A DNA stretch of 64,000 bases, from NCBI RefSeq assembly GCF_017654505.1, contig NC_054538.1:50541489-50605488 (forward strand), written 5' to 3'. Below are positions 45,931-57,092 of this stretch, in pieces. The notes under the pieces were generated by a model. That model was not told the DNA's origin and searched no databases. It was given only the letters and a program-made list of their open reading frames with translations. Each line of letters opens with the position of its first letter. Position 1 is the stretch's first letter. This DNA is from Polyodon spathula (Eukaryota; Chordata; Actinopteri; Acipenseriformes; Polyodontidae). Both the position numbers and the translations under genes were made by a program.

Positions 45931-48400
45931 TTTTGCCCCAGTTGTGAAAATGATTTTGTTGTTGATGTTCCTGATGTAAGCCAGTCTTGCAATAGCAATC
46001 CTGGGGATGAAGATGTACTAATAATGCATGGTTAGTTCTTTCTTACTTTATCAATCAAAGAGCAATTGGAAAAAATAATTATGGATGAAAATTCTTGTAA
46101 AGAATTAGGTTTCATAAACATCACAGGTTAAAAAATGTTTTCAAAATATGGAGGACAGGTCAATAAGCAAAAAAAATTGATTATTATAATCTTAATTTGG
46201 CTTTACTTGGAATGGTGATGGAATTCCACTATTCTACTCCTCAAGATTTAATATTTGGCTAATACAGACAATTATTAATGAACTGCCACCAAACCTCTGA
46301 TTTAAAAACATACTTTTGGGGGGACTTTGGTTTGGAGATAAAATACAGAATATGGCGACATATGTGCAATCTTTTGTTGAGGAGTGTCACCTATTGGAAA
46401 CAAGGATCAATTCTGAATATAGAGGACAAAAAAGAAAATACCGTGTTTACAATTTGCTTTGTGTTTGCGATTCTGTGGCTCGGTGCATGGTACAAAATGT
46501 CAAACTATTTAACTGTGAGTTTGGGTGCAATTGATGCTACCTCCAAGGGGAGGTAGTCCCAAAAGAAAGTGAATATACACAAGTGTATCCGTACAGTTTG
46601 CCAGAGCCAGAGAAACGAACACACAATCAAATGTACCTTGATGCAAAAACTGGTGTTGCTTCAAATGATGCTGCTTCTCATGGTGTGAAGGGTCCCTCAC
46701 TTCTCATGCTCCTGACCTATTTCAACACAGTTGCCAGCTTTGCTTTTGATTACATGCATTGCATACTCCTGGGTATATGCCGTCAGCTATTTACATTGTT
46801 GTTCGACACCAGTTACCATCAGGAAATATGGCAATAAAACTGATCAATTGAGTGAGCATCTTCTAACTCTAAAACCTCCATCAAACATAAAAAGAGCTCC
46901 CCGGTCAATTCATATGAGGAAATACAAACATTTTCTGTTTTTTTATGCAATTTTTTTTGCTTAAAGGGTATTTTACCTACAGTGCCTATAGAAAGGCTAC
47001 ACCCCCTTGATTTTTTTTTTCACATTTTGTTGTGTCAGTGCCTCAGAGTTTCATGCATTTAAATGAGGATTATTTTCCATTTATCTACACTAAATACTCC
47101 ACACTGTTAAAGGGAAAAACGGCTCTATTAAGAAAAAAATCATGTATTAAAAATACAAAACTGAAAGATCATAAATGGATAAGTCTCCACCCCCCTGAGT
47201 TAATACTTGGTGGAAGCAACTTTGCCAGCAATTACAACTGTGTGTTGGGATTGGTCTCTACCAATTATGCACACCTAGATTTGACAATATTTGACCATTC
47301 TTCTTTACAAAACTGTTCAAGCTCTGTCATGTTCCTTGGGGAGCGTTGATGGACAGCAATGTTCATAGCCAAACATAGCGCTTTGCATTTAGGCCAGAAA
47401 GTTCCATTTTAGTTTCGTTAGACCAGAAAACTTTTTTTTCCACATGGTTACAGAATCTCCCAAGTGTTTTTATTTGCATACTTCAAATGGGATTCAAGGT
47501 GGGCTTTCTTGAGTAATGGCTTCCTTCTTGCCACCATACAGGCCAGATTTGTGGAGTACTTAGGATATTGTTGTCACATGCACACTTTGACCAGTCTTGG
47601 CCACAAAAGCCTGTAGCATTTGCAAAGTTGACATTGGCCATTTGGTAGCCTCTCTGATTAATCTCTTTTTTGCTCTCATCCAGTTTGGAGGGACAGACTG
47701 ATCTAGGCAGGGTCTTGGTGGTTCCATACACCTTCCACTTCTTAATAATCGTCTTGACCGTGCTCCAAGGGATATTCAAGGCCTTTGATATTTTTTTATA
47801 CCCATCCTCTGATCTGTGCCTTTCAACAACTTTGTCCCGGAGTTCTTTTGAAAGTGCCTTGGTGCTGATGGTTGAGTCTTTGCTTTGAAATGCACTACCC
47901 AGCAGAGGAAACCTACAGGAACTGCTGAATTTATCCTGAAATCATGTGAATCTCTACAATTTAACACAGGTGGAGGCCACTTAACTTGTTGTGTGATTTT
48001 GAAGGCGATTGGTTATACCTGAGCTAATTTAGGATTGCTATTAAAAGGGGGGGTAGGGGGGTGGACATTTATCCAACCGAGATATTTCAGTTTTTATTTT
48101 TAATTAATTTTCTACAAATTTCTAGAATATGTTTTTCACTTGGAAGTTGTGGGATAGGATGTGTAGATAAATAAAAAAAGAGAAACTATTTTAATTCTAG
48201 GCTATAAGACAACAAAAGGTGAAAATCTTGAAAGGGGTTGTAGACTTTCTATAGGCATTGTATGTCTTATGTAGTCTGATGACGTTTGAACCACACATTG
48301 TTATTGTGCTGTTGTACTTGACAATTTGACGTTTTATTGTTTTCCAGGACCCCTTGTAAATGAGGCCTCTGTTTCAATGGGTAAATCACCTGGCTAAATA
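45930..48400 (+). mobile_element. CACTA/EnSpm-like element, tnp2-type transposase fragment, split by a Tc1 insertion
   Basis: From about 46340 the plus strand reads MATYVQSFVEECHLLETRIN, YNLLCVCDSVARCMVQNVKL, NCEFGC, YPYSLPEPEKRTHNQMYLDA, VASNDAASHGVKGPSLLMLL, FAFDYMHCILLGICRQLFTL and RSIHMRKYKHFLFFYA. The order 'CDS-AR ... GVKGPS ... DYMH-LLG ... P-SI-RK-F' matches tnp2-like (DUF4218-associated) transposases of CACTA elements in animals. Frame changes occur near 46530 and 46840. The coding part stops at LKGIL where the Tc1 at 46980 begins. After 48262 no long tnp2 sequence is clear. At 48346-48410 a motif aggcctctgtttcaatggg plus ctggctaaataaat looks like a LINE-type tail. No CACTA ends found. 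Confidence 0.7.
46980..48260 (-). mobile_element. complete-ended Tc1-like transposon, degenerate transposase
   Basis: The ends cagtgcctatagaaag (46980) and ctttctataggcattg (to 48260) are inverted repeats with one mismatch, each bordered by TA (46978-46979 and 48261-48262), the Tc1 target duplication. On the minus strand, NIPWSTVKTIIKKWKVYGTT then TKTLPRSVCPSKLDE is the N-terminal DNA-binding domain. Downstream fragments (KPLLKKAHLESHLKYANK-like, TKMEL) are frameshifted and the catalytic region is partly deleted. The 1.28-kb length is somewhat below a full Tc1. It lies inside the CACTA-like transposase, so it is the younger insertion. Confidence 0.9.
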
Positions 48401-48410
48401 AATAAGAAAT

Positions 48411-49499
48411 AAAGAAGAAAGTTAATGTCATTTTAAAGCTTTCTTCCATTTTTGGACTTGTATGGGAGAAATAATCAAGTGTTGCTTGAAGACGCTTCCT
48501 GTTAAGAAATGTTTTCTTGCATATGCTAGGTTTCAGATTAGTCTTTTTACAGAGATACGTGGATGTTAAAAAGAGTCCTTTTGCATTAACACACACAACT
48601 GTGAACAACCCTGGTAGCTATGTGTGTTGTTATAACAATTTAATTGCAATTAAAATCAATTAATGAATAAATAGGGAAAGACATACATTCCGGCAAATTG
48701 CTTCTGTTAAACTATTGTTTAACAAAATTTAACAGAATATAGCCTTATGTACTATCCTTCCTTCATTTCATAAAAATACATGTAAGGCTCACAAAAAAAT
48801 AAAAAAGTATTACATTTAGTCCTTATAATAGTTCAAATATTAGCTTTTTAAAATTGTTTATACAGGGTGAGTCATAATGCATGCTACATTGTGATTGTTT
48901 AAGTACTGAGAAACTGTAGACATTCAGTACTTACAGAAGAACACATGTTAAGAATGTCAAAGCTTTGGCTTGCAGAGCACATCGTAAGAGAAGTGGATGT
49001 CTCACATCTGCCACCACTGCAAATGTGAGTCTGAGATGCTCAACGAGAAAAATAGCATAGGTCTGGATGGATTCTTCATCGTAATAAGTTTCATCCATAA
49101 TAAGTTTCATCCATAAAATTAACCTCTGTGCAAGTATTATCAGTAGCAGGTATTGCATGCCAAGTTATTATGTTAACGGGTGAAAGACCGTCAATGTGGC
49201 AGATATAATCATCTCAGCTGAGGCCATTACTCAAATGAACAGGACCATGAACCAGCATATGTAATTATTGGGCTGAGGAAAACCCCCATGTAAATATGCT
49301 ATTCGATCCTGATTGCTCAGAGTGGTGCAGTATCATTTTGAACAGATTGAAATTAAATGTCTTTACAGCACTTTGTTGTTTTGCAAAGTTTTCAATTCTA
49401 TTTACATGTTGACATTATTGAATAATCTTCTAATGGACAAAAAGTTACATCACAAAGTATTATATCCATGTACCTACCATTTTCGCAGTGTTCTAGCAT
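48411..49499. other. unclassified DNA
   Basis: A short tandem gtaataagtttcatccataa duplication at 49080-49115. A minus-strand ORF of 75 codons (49158-48931) has no recognisable family. Confidence 0.45.
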
Positions 49500-50199
49500 C
49501 ATTTTGAAGAGAAAGAGTCACCAGTCCAAGAGATCGGCAGACTCTGAGCAGCTGGAGAAACTGGGCAGCTGTCGGGTCTCAGAAGTCATTCTGGAGCAGA
49601 CTTACTCAGCTGGTGTGTTCACCGCAAGGCTGGGTAATTATAATAGTATACTACAGACCTGTTTATTGAAGGCCCTTTCTCAGGGTCACAGACCCTCACC
49701 ACAGCAGCTACAGGAGCATAGAAACCTGCTGCGTATCTCCAAGCTGAACGGGCAGGCTGTGGGCAGAAATCTTGCTGCTCTGATAGCTGCAAGATGGCAG
49801 CTTTGGCTTTCCCAGGCAGGAGAGTCTGCTGGGGATAAAGCACTGCTGTTAGATGCCCCCATTACACGGGGTATACCTCTGGTCCTGCAGTGGATGAGGT
49901 GCTGCAGCATTCTCACAGCACATGGGAGTCCACAAAAGAGCTGGTCAATCTGCTTCCCAAGCGTCCACCCCCAGGGCGCAAACCAGTGGCAAACTGGCAT
50001 CCAAGACCCCAGCAGCCTCATAGACCGGCACAGTCGGCTGCAACTACAGCCCGAGGTGTTTTTCATAACCATAATTTTTACAATTCAGGCATCGTCCTCC
50101 CTTTCGGGGCATGACTACATTAGACTGGGCTATTTGCTCGGTACACACTCTGCATTTGATAGAAGGGTTCTACTCCAGATGCCCAAGCAGGGTAATTAA
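49468..50199 (+). pseudogene. DIRS ORF1 (Gag-like)
   Basis: A 243-codon open frame; the first ~14 residues lie outside recognisable DIRS sequence. It has the fish DIRS Gag pattern: AALIAARWQLWLSQAGESAG, DKALLLDAPITRGIPLVLQW. Typical copies read LDAPI...FGPAVDE next, and here the other frame (WMRCCSILTAHGS against DEVLQHSHSTWESTKELVN) shows a frameshift near 49885. The C-terminal third is therefore out of frame. No host homologue recognised. Confidence 0.75.
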
Positions 50200-52390
50200 T
50201 GGCCTCAGATAAATCCTCGACCTCAGACAGTTCAACCTGTATCGACGGAGCTTGAACATGTTGACCATGCAACAAGTGTTGCAGTCAATTAGGCTGGGCA
50301 ACTGGTTCACCTCAAGGATGCGTATTTCTATATCTCCATAAGACCAGAGCACAGGAGGTCCCTACATACGAGTTCAGTGTACTGCCATTTGGTCTCTCTG
50401 TAGCTCCTTGTGTCTTTTTGAGGTGCATGGAAGCTATCTTGGCCCTGTTGAGACTCAGAGTCTACCTTCATCGGTTGGGCCTGTCGGCGAATCGTGCACA
50501 GAGCCAGCTCATTTGCAGACAGTCTCCTATCTGTGAGTGTGCTTGGACTCCAGGTCCATGCTGTCCGCTCTGTCAAATGAGTGTGGAGAACAGCCACCTG
50601 TCTGGAGCATTTTCAGCTCAACAGAGCACTTATATTAGTAATGTTCCAGAGACTTCTGGGCAGCAGCTTCCCAGCCCTTAGGTCACCTGCGCATTCGCCC
50701 TCTCCAAGCCTGGTTCAACAGCAGGGTTTTCAGCCTGTCTATGCCTAGCTGTAGTGCTGAGCAGCATCATCAGAAGGGAGGTCATCATCACAGATGCGGG
50801 GCGCTGTGTGGAATGGCAGAGGGGCAAATTTTTGCAGGAGGTTGCAGGAGACATGTGCTTGTCCGAACAGACAACACTACCGTGGTGGCTCAGGTCTCCT
50901 AGTCTCTATCACATAGCCCGCAAGCTTTTGCTCTGGGCAAACGAGAAACTCCTCTCAAGGGCAGCTTCCAGAGCCTTAGAATGGAGGCTTCAACCTGAGG
51001 TGGTGAGCCTCATTTGGGAGAGCCTCGGGAGAACAGAGATAGATATCTTTGCTTCCCAGGAATCGACCCCCTTTGGTTCTCCATAACAGGAGTCGGGGAC
51101 CAGCTCGCAATAGATGCCTTGGCACACCAGTGGCCGAGACAACTGCTGTATGCCTTTACACCGTTCACCATGCTCCCGCTGTGTCTGAAGAAAATCAGGC
51201 AGGTACTATTAGTGGCCCAAAAGACTGGTTTTCAGGTCTGACCAAACGTGGAGTCTACTCAAACTGCGTGACCTGCTCAGTCAGGTGCAGGAGACCTTGT
51301 GGCTGCCCCTGAATGGCTTGCAATGAGCCATGTGGGGCTTTCTAATAGGGTCATTGACACCCTGCAAAATGCTAGAGCAGTGTCCATGCGTTCCCAGTAC
51401 AGGTATAAGTGGGGCGTCTTTCAGATGTGGTGCTTACCTCTGAGTTTTGACCCCACGACCTGTCCCATGGCAGTTATACTACAGTTTGTGCAGGACCTGT
51501 TTGATGAAAGGAAATCCCCCTCTACATTAGATTGATCTGGCAGCAATTTATCTGGCAGCTATTTCAGCTTGCCCTGTCAAAATTGACTCACTTCCTGGCA
51601 GAGCAATTTTTGAAAGGAGCTGCCTATGAAGGATATTGTTCCTCGCTGTAGTCGAACGTAGTGCTTGAAGCACTCATAAAGCCTCCATTTAATCCCTTGC
51701 ATTCAGCCGAGCTGAAATTTTTATCGCTCAAAGCAGCTTTCTTGCTTGCACTCACCGCTAAGTGAGTGAGTGAGACGCAGACATTCTTAATTGCAAAAGT
51801 CTGCTTAATTTTTGCAAAAGCCAGGACAAAGGTTCGTACCAATTCGTACCAATTCTACATTTTTGACGAAACCTAATCTCGACATTTCGGTCCATGGAAT
51901 TGGAGGCTTTCCATCCACCTCCTTTCCAGTCTGACAGGGAGCGACAGCTCCATACGCTCTGCCCTGCGCGGACACTAGCTTATGTTGACAGGACACAAGG
52001 TTGGAGGCAGTCTGAACAGTTGTTTGTCTGTTATGGAGCGAAGTCTCATGGTCTCAAGCGCTGTCTAAACAGAGGATATCTAAATGAATAACAGACACAA
52101 GCAGGACTGCCTATGAGCGAGCAAACTTGCCCCTTCCTGAAAATCTCTCTCCCCATTCCACAAGGGGCATGGCAACTTTGTATGCTTTATTCCAGGGTGT
52201 ATCTGTCAAGGGCATTTGCATTGCAGTAGTGTGGGCTAATCCCCATACCTTTACAAGGTTCTGTAGACTGAACGTCATGGATCCACAAAACCCTGGCTTT
52301 AGAACTAGAGTATTAAGGGCGGCTTCAGGGTCAGCCCTTACAACATGAAATAGAGATGAGCTTCTCCATTTCAACAAAAATGTAACCATT
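49500..52390 (+). mobile_element. DIRS-type retrotransposon, all domains present but degenerate
   Basis: Gag-like ORF1 (49510-50199), RT (about 50200-50480), RNase H and following region (about 50750-51240) and tyrosine recombinase (51299-52350) follow in DIRS order. Key blocks: AALIARWQLWLSQAGESAGD-like Gag, KDAYFYISIRPEHRR in RT, EVVSLIWESLGRTEIDIFAS after RNase H, and VIDTLQNARAVSMRSQYRYK in the recombinase. The RT is short, with most palm motifs missing, so there are internal deletions. The tail keeps aaatgtaaccatta, shared with the first DIRS copy. Terminal repeats are not complete. Confidence 0.88.
51299..52350 (+). pseudogene. DIRS tyrosine recombinase, copy 2
   Basis: Blocks: NRVIDTLQNARAVSMRSQYR, FVQDLFDERKSPSTLD (SAM-like N-terminal domain, 51299-51535), a broken middle, LCPARTLAYVDRTQGW with RQSEQLFVCYGAKSHG (about 51958-52050), and PHSTRGMATLYALFQGVSVK, then VVWANPHTFTRFCRLNV. 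HSTRG (52154-52168) keeps the HxxR catalytic pair. The expected nucleophile Tyr of RFY is Cys (TGT, 52262-52264). Frame changes occur at about 51530, 51890 and 52090. Inactive. Confidence 0.85.
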
Positions 52391-53067
52391 ACGGAATGGG
52401 ATACAATACCTAAGACGTTACAAGTAAAGGACTTGAAGCACCAGTAGGTGTCCTTAGCATTTAAACACCAGAAGTCCAATTAAGGTATGCGGCTAACTAC
52501 CCCAGGACTTAAAGTGAAACACAATAAATGTTTTAAAAAGGCAGCATGAGCGACTGCCCTTAACACACTAACTTTTTTTTAAATAAAGAATACAAACCCA
52601 TTATTAAGGCTGGCTCTCTTTCCCTTTTGGTTGTCAATATTAGAATGGCCAGTCCAGTTGATTTACAGATAGCCATAAAATGTGAAATTCATACATATTA
52701 TATAATGATGCTAATTACGCATAAAACATACTATTCATATTTATATAATGTGAATACTCAGCCAGTACAACTGGTGGTTCAGATTGAACAAGTGACAATG
52801 GTTTCTATCTTTTTCTCTACTACAGCTGCAATGGAATGATTGTTGATACCAGCTTTTGAAATGTACTCACTTTGGGAAAAAATACTGTGTTTCCTGCCTC
52901 TGTGATTAGTAAATACTAAGACATTACAATGATAAAATATGCAAATATCTATACAACATTTGATTAATACAAATTAAAGATGCCAAGTTTACCTTTAATT
53001 GTAATTTTACAATTTTAATTGTAATTATTTTAAATCTGTTTTTAATTACTATTAAAACACAGGATAG
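52391..53067. other. unclassified AT-rich DNA
   Basis: Lies between the DIRS tail and the SINE. No recognisable feature. Confidence 0.45.
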
Positions 53068-53570
53068 GGGGCTCCCAAGTGGCACATCCAGTAAAGACGC
53101 TCTGCGTGAGTGCAGGGTGCGCCCTATAGCCTGGACGTCGCCGTTTCGAGTCTGGGCTATTCCACAGCCAACCGTGGATGGGAGTTCCCAGGAGGCAACG
53201 CTCAATTGGCGGGGCGGGGCGGGGCGGGGCGGGGCGGTCAGCCAGGGTGTCCTCGGCTTACCCTGCACCAGCGATCCCTGTAATCTGGCCGGGCGCCTGT
53301 GGGCTTGCCTGTTAGCTGCCTGGGAACTGCGTTGTCCTCCTACGCTGTAGCTCCTGGGCGTCTGCATGGTGAATCCGCAGTGTGTAAAGAAGCAGTTGCC
53401 TGACGGCACACGCTTTGGAGGACAGTGTGTGTTCGTCTTCACCGCTCCCGAGTCAGCACAGAGGTGGTAGCGGTGAGCCGAGCATAAATAAATAATAATT
53501 GGTCATTTAAAAAAAAAAAAGTAATAGTAATAATTGGCAACAGCTAAATTTACATTAAAAAAAAAACACA
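53068..53570 (+). mobile_element. tRNA-derived SINE, long copy
   Basis: The head ggctcccaagtggcacatcc has an A-box-like TGGCACATCCAG, and gtttcgagtct (about 53131) is a degenerate B-box. The body includes a GC-rich core with a (GGGGC)5 run, then gcggtgagccgagcataaat and an A-rich tail to about 53570. The short copy at 27986 shares head and tail. The head resembles SINEs of sturgeons and paddlefish as I remember them. It inserted about 100 bases beyond the phf10 poly(A) signal, on the other strand. Confidence 0.85.
53209..53237. repeat. (GGGGC)n run with G-quadruplex potential
   Basis: Five tandem GGGGC-type units inside the SINE body; four G-runs with single-base loops can in principle form a G-quadruplex. 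Confidence 0.9.
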
Positions 53571-53666
53571 GGATAAACGTTTACAGAACGTTTGAGAAAG
53601 GTTAACCTTAGAACCCCTAGTTACATTAAAGACTTCGTACAGAATGCAAATATATTCCATGAATTT

Positions 53667-53672
53667 TTTATT
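53667..53672 (-). promoter_or_regulatory. phf10: phf10 poly(A) signal
   Basis: TTTATT on the plus strand is AATAAA on the minus strand, 161 bases after the phf10 stop codon. It fits a short 3'UTR. Confidence 0.6.
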
Positions 53673-53832
53673 TCTTTACAAACTTCAGAAAAATGCATAC
53701 AAAATGTCAGCAAGACTTCAGACAGTACAGACAATGTGTATCATTGAACAAACAATCATACTGTAGTTAAAATATCAGGACTCAGATTGTTAACAGCCTC
53801 AATAAGACATTCGATGCACCACTGGTACTTCA

Positions 53833-53903
53833 TCATTCTTTATGCCTTATTCCTTTCCTCCGTGTAGATGGATCATTAACACAGCATCCACAAGTCCACT
53901 TGC
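53833..53903 (-). CDS. phf10: phf10 last exon (end of second PHD finger)
   Basis: This exon is too short for routine ORF detection. A tttttag acceptor ends at 53904 (minus strand). The exon starts GC, which completes the Gly codon left by the G at 60749, and reads GKWTCGCCVNDPSTRRKGIR then HKE and TGA at 53835-53833. W-x-C-x-C-C supplies the last zinc ligands of PHD finger 2, equivalent to RWICDCC in human PHF10. The remaining tail is basic, as in human, but shorter and with little sequence identity. Phase, zinc ligands and a nearby poly(A) signal agree. An alternative exon elsewhere cannot be excluded. Confidence 0.8.
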
Positions 53904-54994
53904 CTAAAAATTTAAGAATAAAAAAAAATAAATATACATTTTTGAAATTTGCTATTTATTGGGTGCACTACAATTCGTCCCCTTACTAGGTGGACATATT
54001 TTAGACTCATAATACAACATTCATCTGTGTATACAAGTAACAAAGGTATTTTAATATGATTTGTTATTTGTACAGGGTACTAGTACAGCATATTAGAGTG
54101 GTGGTTTAATGTATTTCTGGTAATGTATCTCTTCTAGACATTCATAAAACCTGCCCTGAGCAAGCTGGGAAAGCAAGGTCCACTCAGCTTGCACAGGTGC
54201 TGATAAGATAACAAATAAAAAAAAAATTCCACTTTGTTAATTTGGCAAAGTTAACTTCACTAAACAATAAACCCCTTATTTTAACAAAACATGTACATTT
54301 CTCTCAGGTCTATTATCAAGTATTGAAGTGTTGCATTCATAAATAACCCCCGCTCCAGGTGAACTGCTAAAAACAGTGTAACAACAAGACTAGCTTGCTG
54401 GAATGAACGATCAACAATTTCTATATTGTTTCACAGTCCACCATTTTCAAAGTATATGCAACCCCTATTTACCACCCCTCCCTCTAACGTAGGGCTTGAA
54501 ATCTATGCTGCTAATCAATTTCCAAATAATTGATGTTAAAAGAGTATAATAGCTGGTGAGGTCTAACTGTAATTAAAAGCTAGGGAATGGGCAGCTAAGG
54601 GGGAAGGTTTAATAAAAAGCTTCTGTTTGTGCCCCTATCCGAGGCTTAAGCTAGGGGCTACTTGCAGTATGGAGCTGTCAGTTATATCTCCTGTGCTATG
54701 TCCTGGTGAATGGATCTGCCTGCCCAGGTTACTTTGCTCTATGTAAATGGAGTGTAGGAAGAAGTTCTCCTTTTTACTGGAGGATGTAGTAAAAGGGACA
54801 CATTGTCACAGTGATGTATTGTCATGGACCCATATTTATTGACTTTATTACTGTGGCAGAGATAAGGGCCTGCAGGCCAACTCTCCACTACAGTACAGCA
54901 CTTACTGGCCACCATGCAGCAACAGCAGCTGCAGTTTCAGGGGGTTACCATGAAATGTGGGCTCTCAGCGGCCCACGGGACCCAGTCAGGTGTT

Positions 54995-55235
54995 GCACAA
55001 CATGACCCCAAGTGACGATGTGGAGAGCTACCTGAGGGTCTTTAAGCGGACCACAGAGCAGGAGAGCTGGGTGACCATTCTGGCTCCGTTCCTCTAAGGG
55101 GAGGCCCAAAAAGCTTACTTTGACCTAGTCACAGAAGCAGCTAGTAACTATCCTAGGCTGAGGGTGACCACAGAGGTCCAAAAACGGAGGTTTTATTAGT
55201 GGCGTTACGAGCCTGAGCGTCCCGGCTGCTTACAA
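54995..55235 (+). pseudogene. Gag fragment of the Gmr1-like element
   Basis: Reads MTPSDDVESYLRVFKRTTEQ, SWVTILAPFL, a TAA stop, GEAQKAYFDLVTEAASNYPR and LRVTTEVQKRRFY, a SCAN-like capsid segment common to fish gypsy Gags. Two stops lie within it. Confidence 0.75.
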
Positions 55236-55256
55236 TTATTTAACCTGCTACACATT

Positions 55257-55760
55257 GTGAAGACATGGCTAATACAAGGGTCGATTTCTGGGGAGCACAC
55301 ACACCAATTATTAGTGGTGCGTGTACAGCAGAAAATTGGAAAACAACCGCGGGAATGGAATGACTTTCTGCTCTACCTCATGTTCGCCTACCAAGAGGTT
55401 CCCCAGGTATCAACCGGGTTTAGCCCGTTGAAGCTTTTGTTCCGGCGGCAGCCCAGGAGGCTTCAGGATGTGCTAGGTAAAACAAGGGAGGCAGAGCCAA
55501 CCTGAGTGCAAGCGGTTCCCGAGTACGTAACCCTACTGTGGGGTAGGCTAGCGGAGATGGCTGAGCTAGTGTCAAGCAATCTCTAGAAAGTGCAGGGGGC
55601 ACAACAGCATCAATACAATCAAGAAGCGCACTCGAGAGTTTCAGGTGGGGGACCAGTTCTTGGTGCTCGTCCCGTCGGATTCCCATAAGTTTCTGGCACA
55701 ATGGCGAGGACCATTAGAAATCATAGAAAAGATCAGGGAGGCGTAAGCCTCCTCAAATAT
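55257..55760 (+). pseudogene. integrase C-terminal part of the Gmr1-like element
   Basis: The open part 55257-55505 reads REWNDFLLYLMFAYQEVPQV, then STGFSPLKLLFRRQPRR, which in intact elements follows the catalytic Glu region. The chromodomain-like or GPF-type end follows in other frames (QYNQEAHSRVSGGGPVL; TMARTIRNH) up to LLKYII near 55755, then RPGKTGI. The catalytic DDE core itself is deleted. Confidence 0.75.
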
Positions 55761-56039
55761 ATCATATAAATCTTCTAAAGACCTGGAAAGACAGGGATTG
55801 TTTTTTTCTCCCCTCCGGTCAACCCGACCTGGAAGAGAAGGAGGCGAGACCCATGATTGTAGTCACTGGGGCCCTCCTGAGTAAACAGCAGTGGCCGAGC
55901 TAGACAGGCTAATACAGGGTAACGGTGTCTTTTCAGACCTTCCAGGGTCCAGCCACCTCGCCCAGTACTGGATTGAGACTGAAAAGGAGTAAAAGTACAG
56001 CAGAAGTACATTAGGGTACAGCAAGCTAGAAGGGAAGTC

Positions 56040-57045
56040 ATGTGCAATGAGGTGTGTAAAATGCTGGACTTGGGGGTTAACTGGGGGTCAAGCAGTGAGT
56101 GGTGCAGCCTGCTGGTCAAGGTGTCTAAAGCAGATGGTTCAATTTGGTTCTGCATAGATTTCAGGAAACTAAATCTGGTGTCTAAATTCGATGCATATCC
56201 CATGCCCAGGGTGGGCAATCACCAATCATTCCAGTAACTGGATTTAACCAAGGGATACTAGCAGGTGCCATTGACCCCAGGCTTCTGCGAAAAGACAGCG
56301 TTTACCACCCCGGACAGCTTGTTTGAGATCGTGGTTCTTCCTTTTGGTCTTCACAAGGCAATCACTACATTTCAGAGGTTTATGGATTAGGTGCTGAGAC
56401 CTTAAACAGCTTACGCCAGAGTGTATTTGGATGATGTTGTCATCTTCAGTGATGACTGGCAGACCCACATAAAAAGGCTTCAGGCAGTGCTGGACTCGAT
56501 ACTTGAAGCGGGGTTGACAGCTAACCTGAAAAAATGTAGGTTAGCTTTCTCCGAAACTCAGTATCTTGGGTACACTATGGGCAGGGTTAACTGAAGCTGC
56601 AGGAAAAGAAACTACCCACGTCCAAGAACTCAAAGGCAGGTTTGGGCATTTTTAGGGCTAGCAGGGTATTATAGGAGGGTTATCCCACAGTTCTCCACTC
56701 GTGCTACACCCCTCATAGAGCTCACAAAGTCAGAAAAATCAACCCATTGTGTGGTCTGACCAGTGTGAAGCGACGCTACAGGACCTAAAGCAAGCCTTTT
56801 CTCTCATTCCAGATTTTTGGAAACAATTTGTCCTACAGACTGATGCTTCAGGTGTCAGCTGGGGTGCAGTTTTAGCACAGGAGGTCAGAGGGGAGGAGCA
56901 TTTGATTATATACCTAAGTAGGAAGCTCCTTATGTAACTGCTGAGAAAGAATGCCTGGCTATAAGATGGGCCATGTAAAGTCTCAGGTATTACTTACGGG
57001 ATTGCCATTTCATACTCGTCACAGACGATTCCCCTCTTAGATGGC
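56040..57045 (+). pseudogene. RT and RNase H of the Gmr1-like element
   Basis: The frame 56040-56237 reads CNEVCKMLDLGVNWGSSSEW, then VSKADGSIWFCIDFRKLNLV and SKFDAYPMPRV, the RT entry block. The catalytic VYLDDVVIFSDDWQTHIKRL is at about 56419-56478, in another frame, and AGLTANLKKCRLAFSETQYL follows. RNase H is FVLQTDASGVSWGAVLAQ (about 56824-56880), with the first Asp (TDAS) kept. The segment YVTAEKECLAIRWAM-like follows to 57045. Frameshifts near 56230, 56590 and 56935. Confidence 0.85.
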
Positions 57046-57092
57046 CAGGCAGACAAAGAAAAATGTGAAAATTTTGCAAACCACTGTATATA

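Larger units (their letters stand above)
54800..57075 (+). mobile_element. Gmr1-like Ty3/gypsy retrotransposon (integrase before RT)
   Basis: Plus-strand order: Gag (about 54995-55230), integrase C-terminal part (55257-55760), RT (about 56040-56600), RNase H (about 56750-57045). In ordinary gypsy elements, including element B here, integrase comes last. Integrase before RT is the hallmark of the Gmr1 group of deuterostome gypsy elements. Between Gag and integrase, the protease and integrase N-terminal half are missing, a direct deletion. Frames are broken many times. No LTRs recognised. A Tc1 at 57093 follows the RNase H within about 30 bases. Confidence 0.83.

Noticed and set aside
48931..49158. 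75-codon minus-strand ORF as a transposase piece
   Set aside because: No recognisable motif; composition looks random.
52924..53442. 172-codon minus-strand ORF
   Set aside because: It runs antisense through the tRNA-derived SINE, whose GC-rich body lacks stops.
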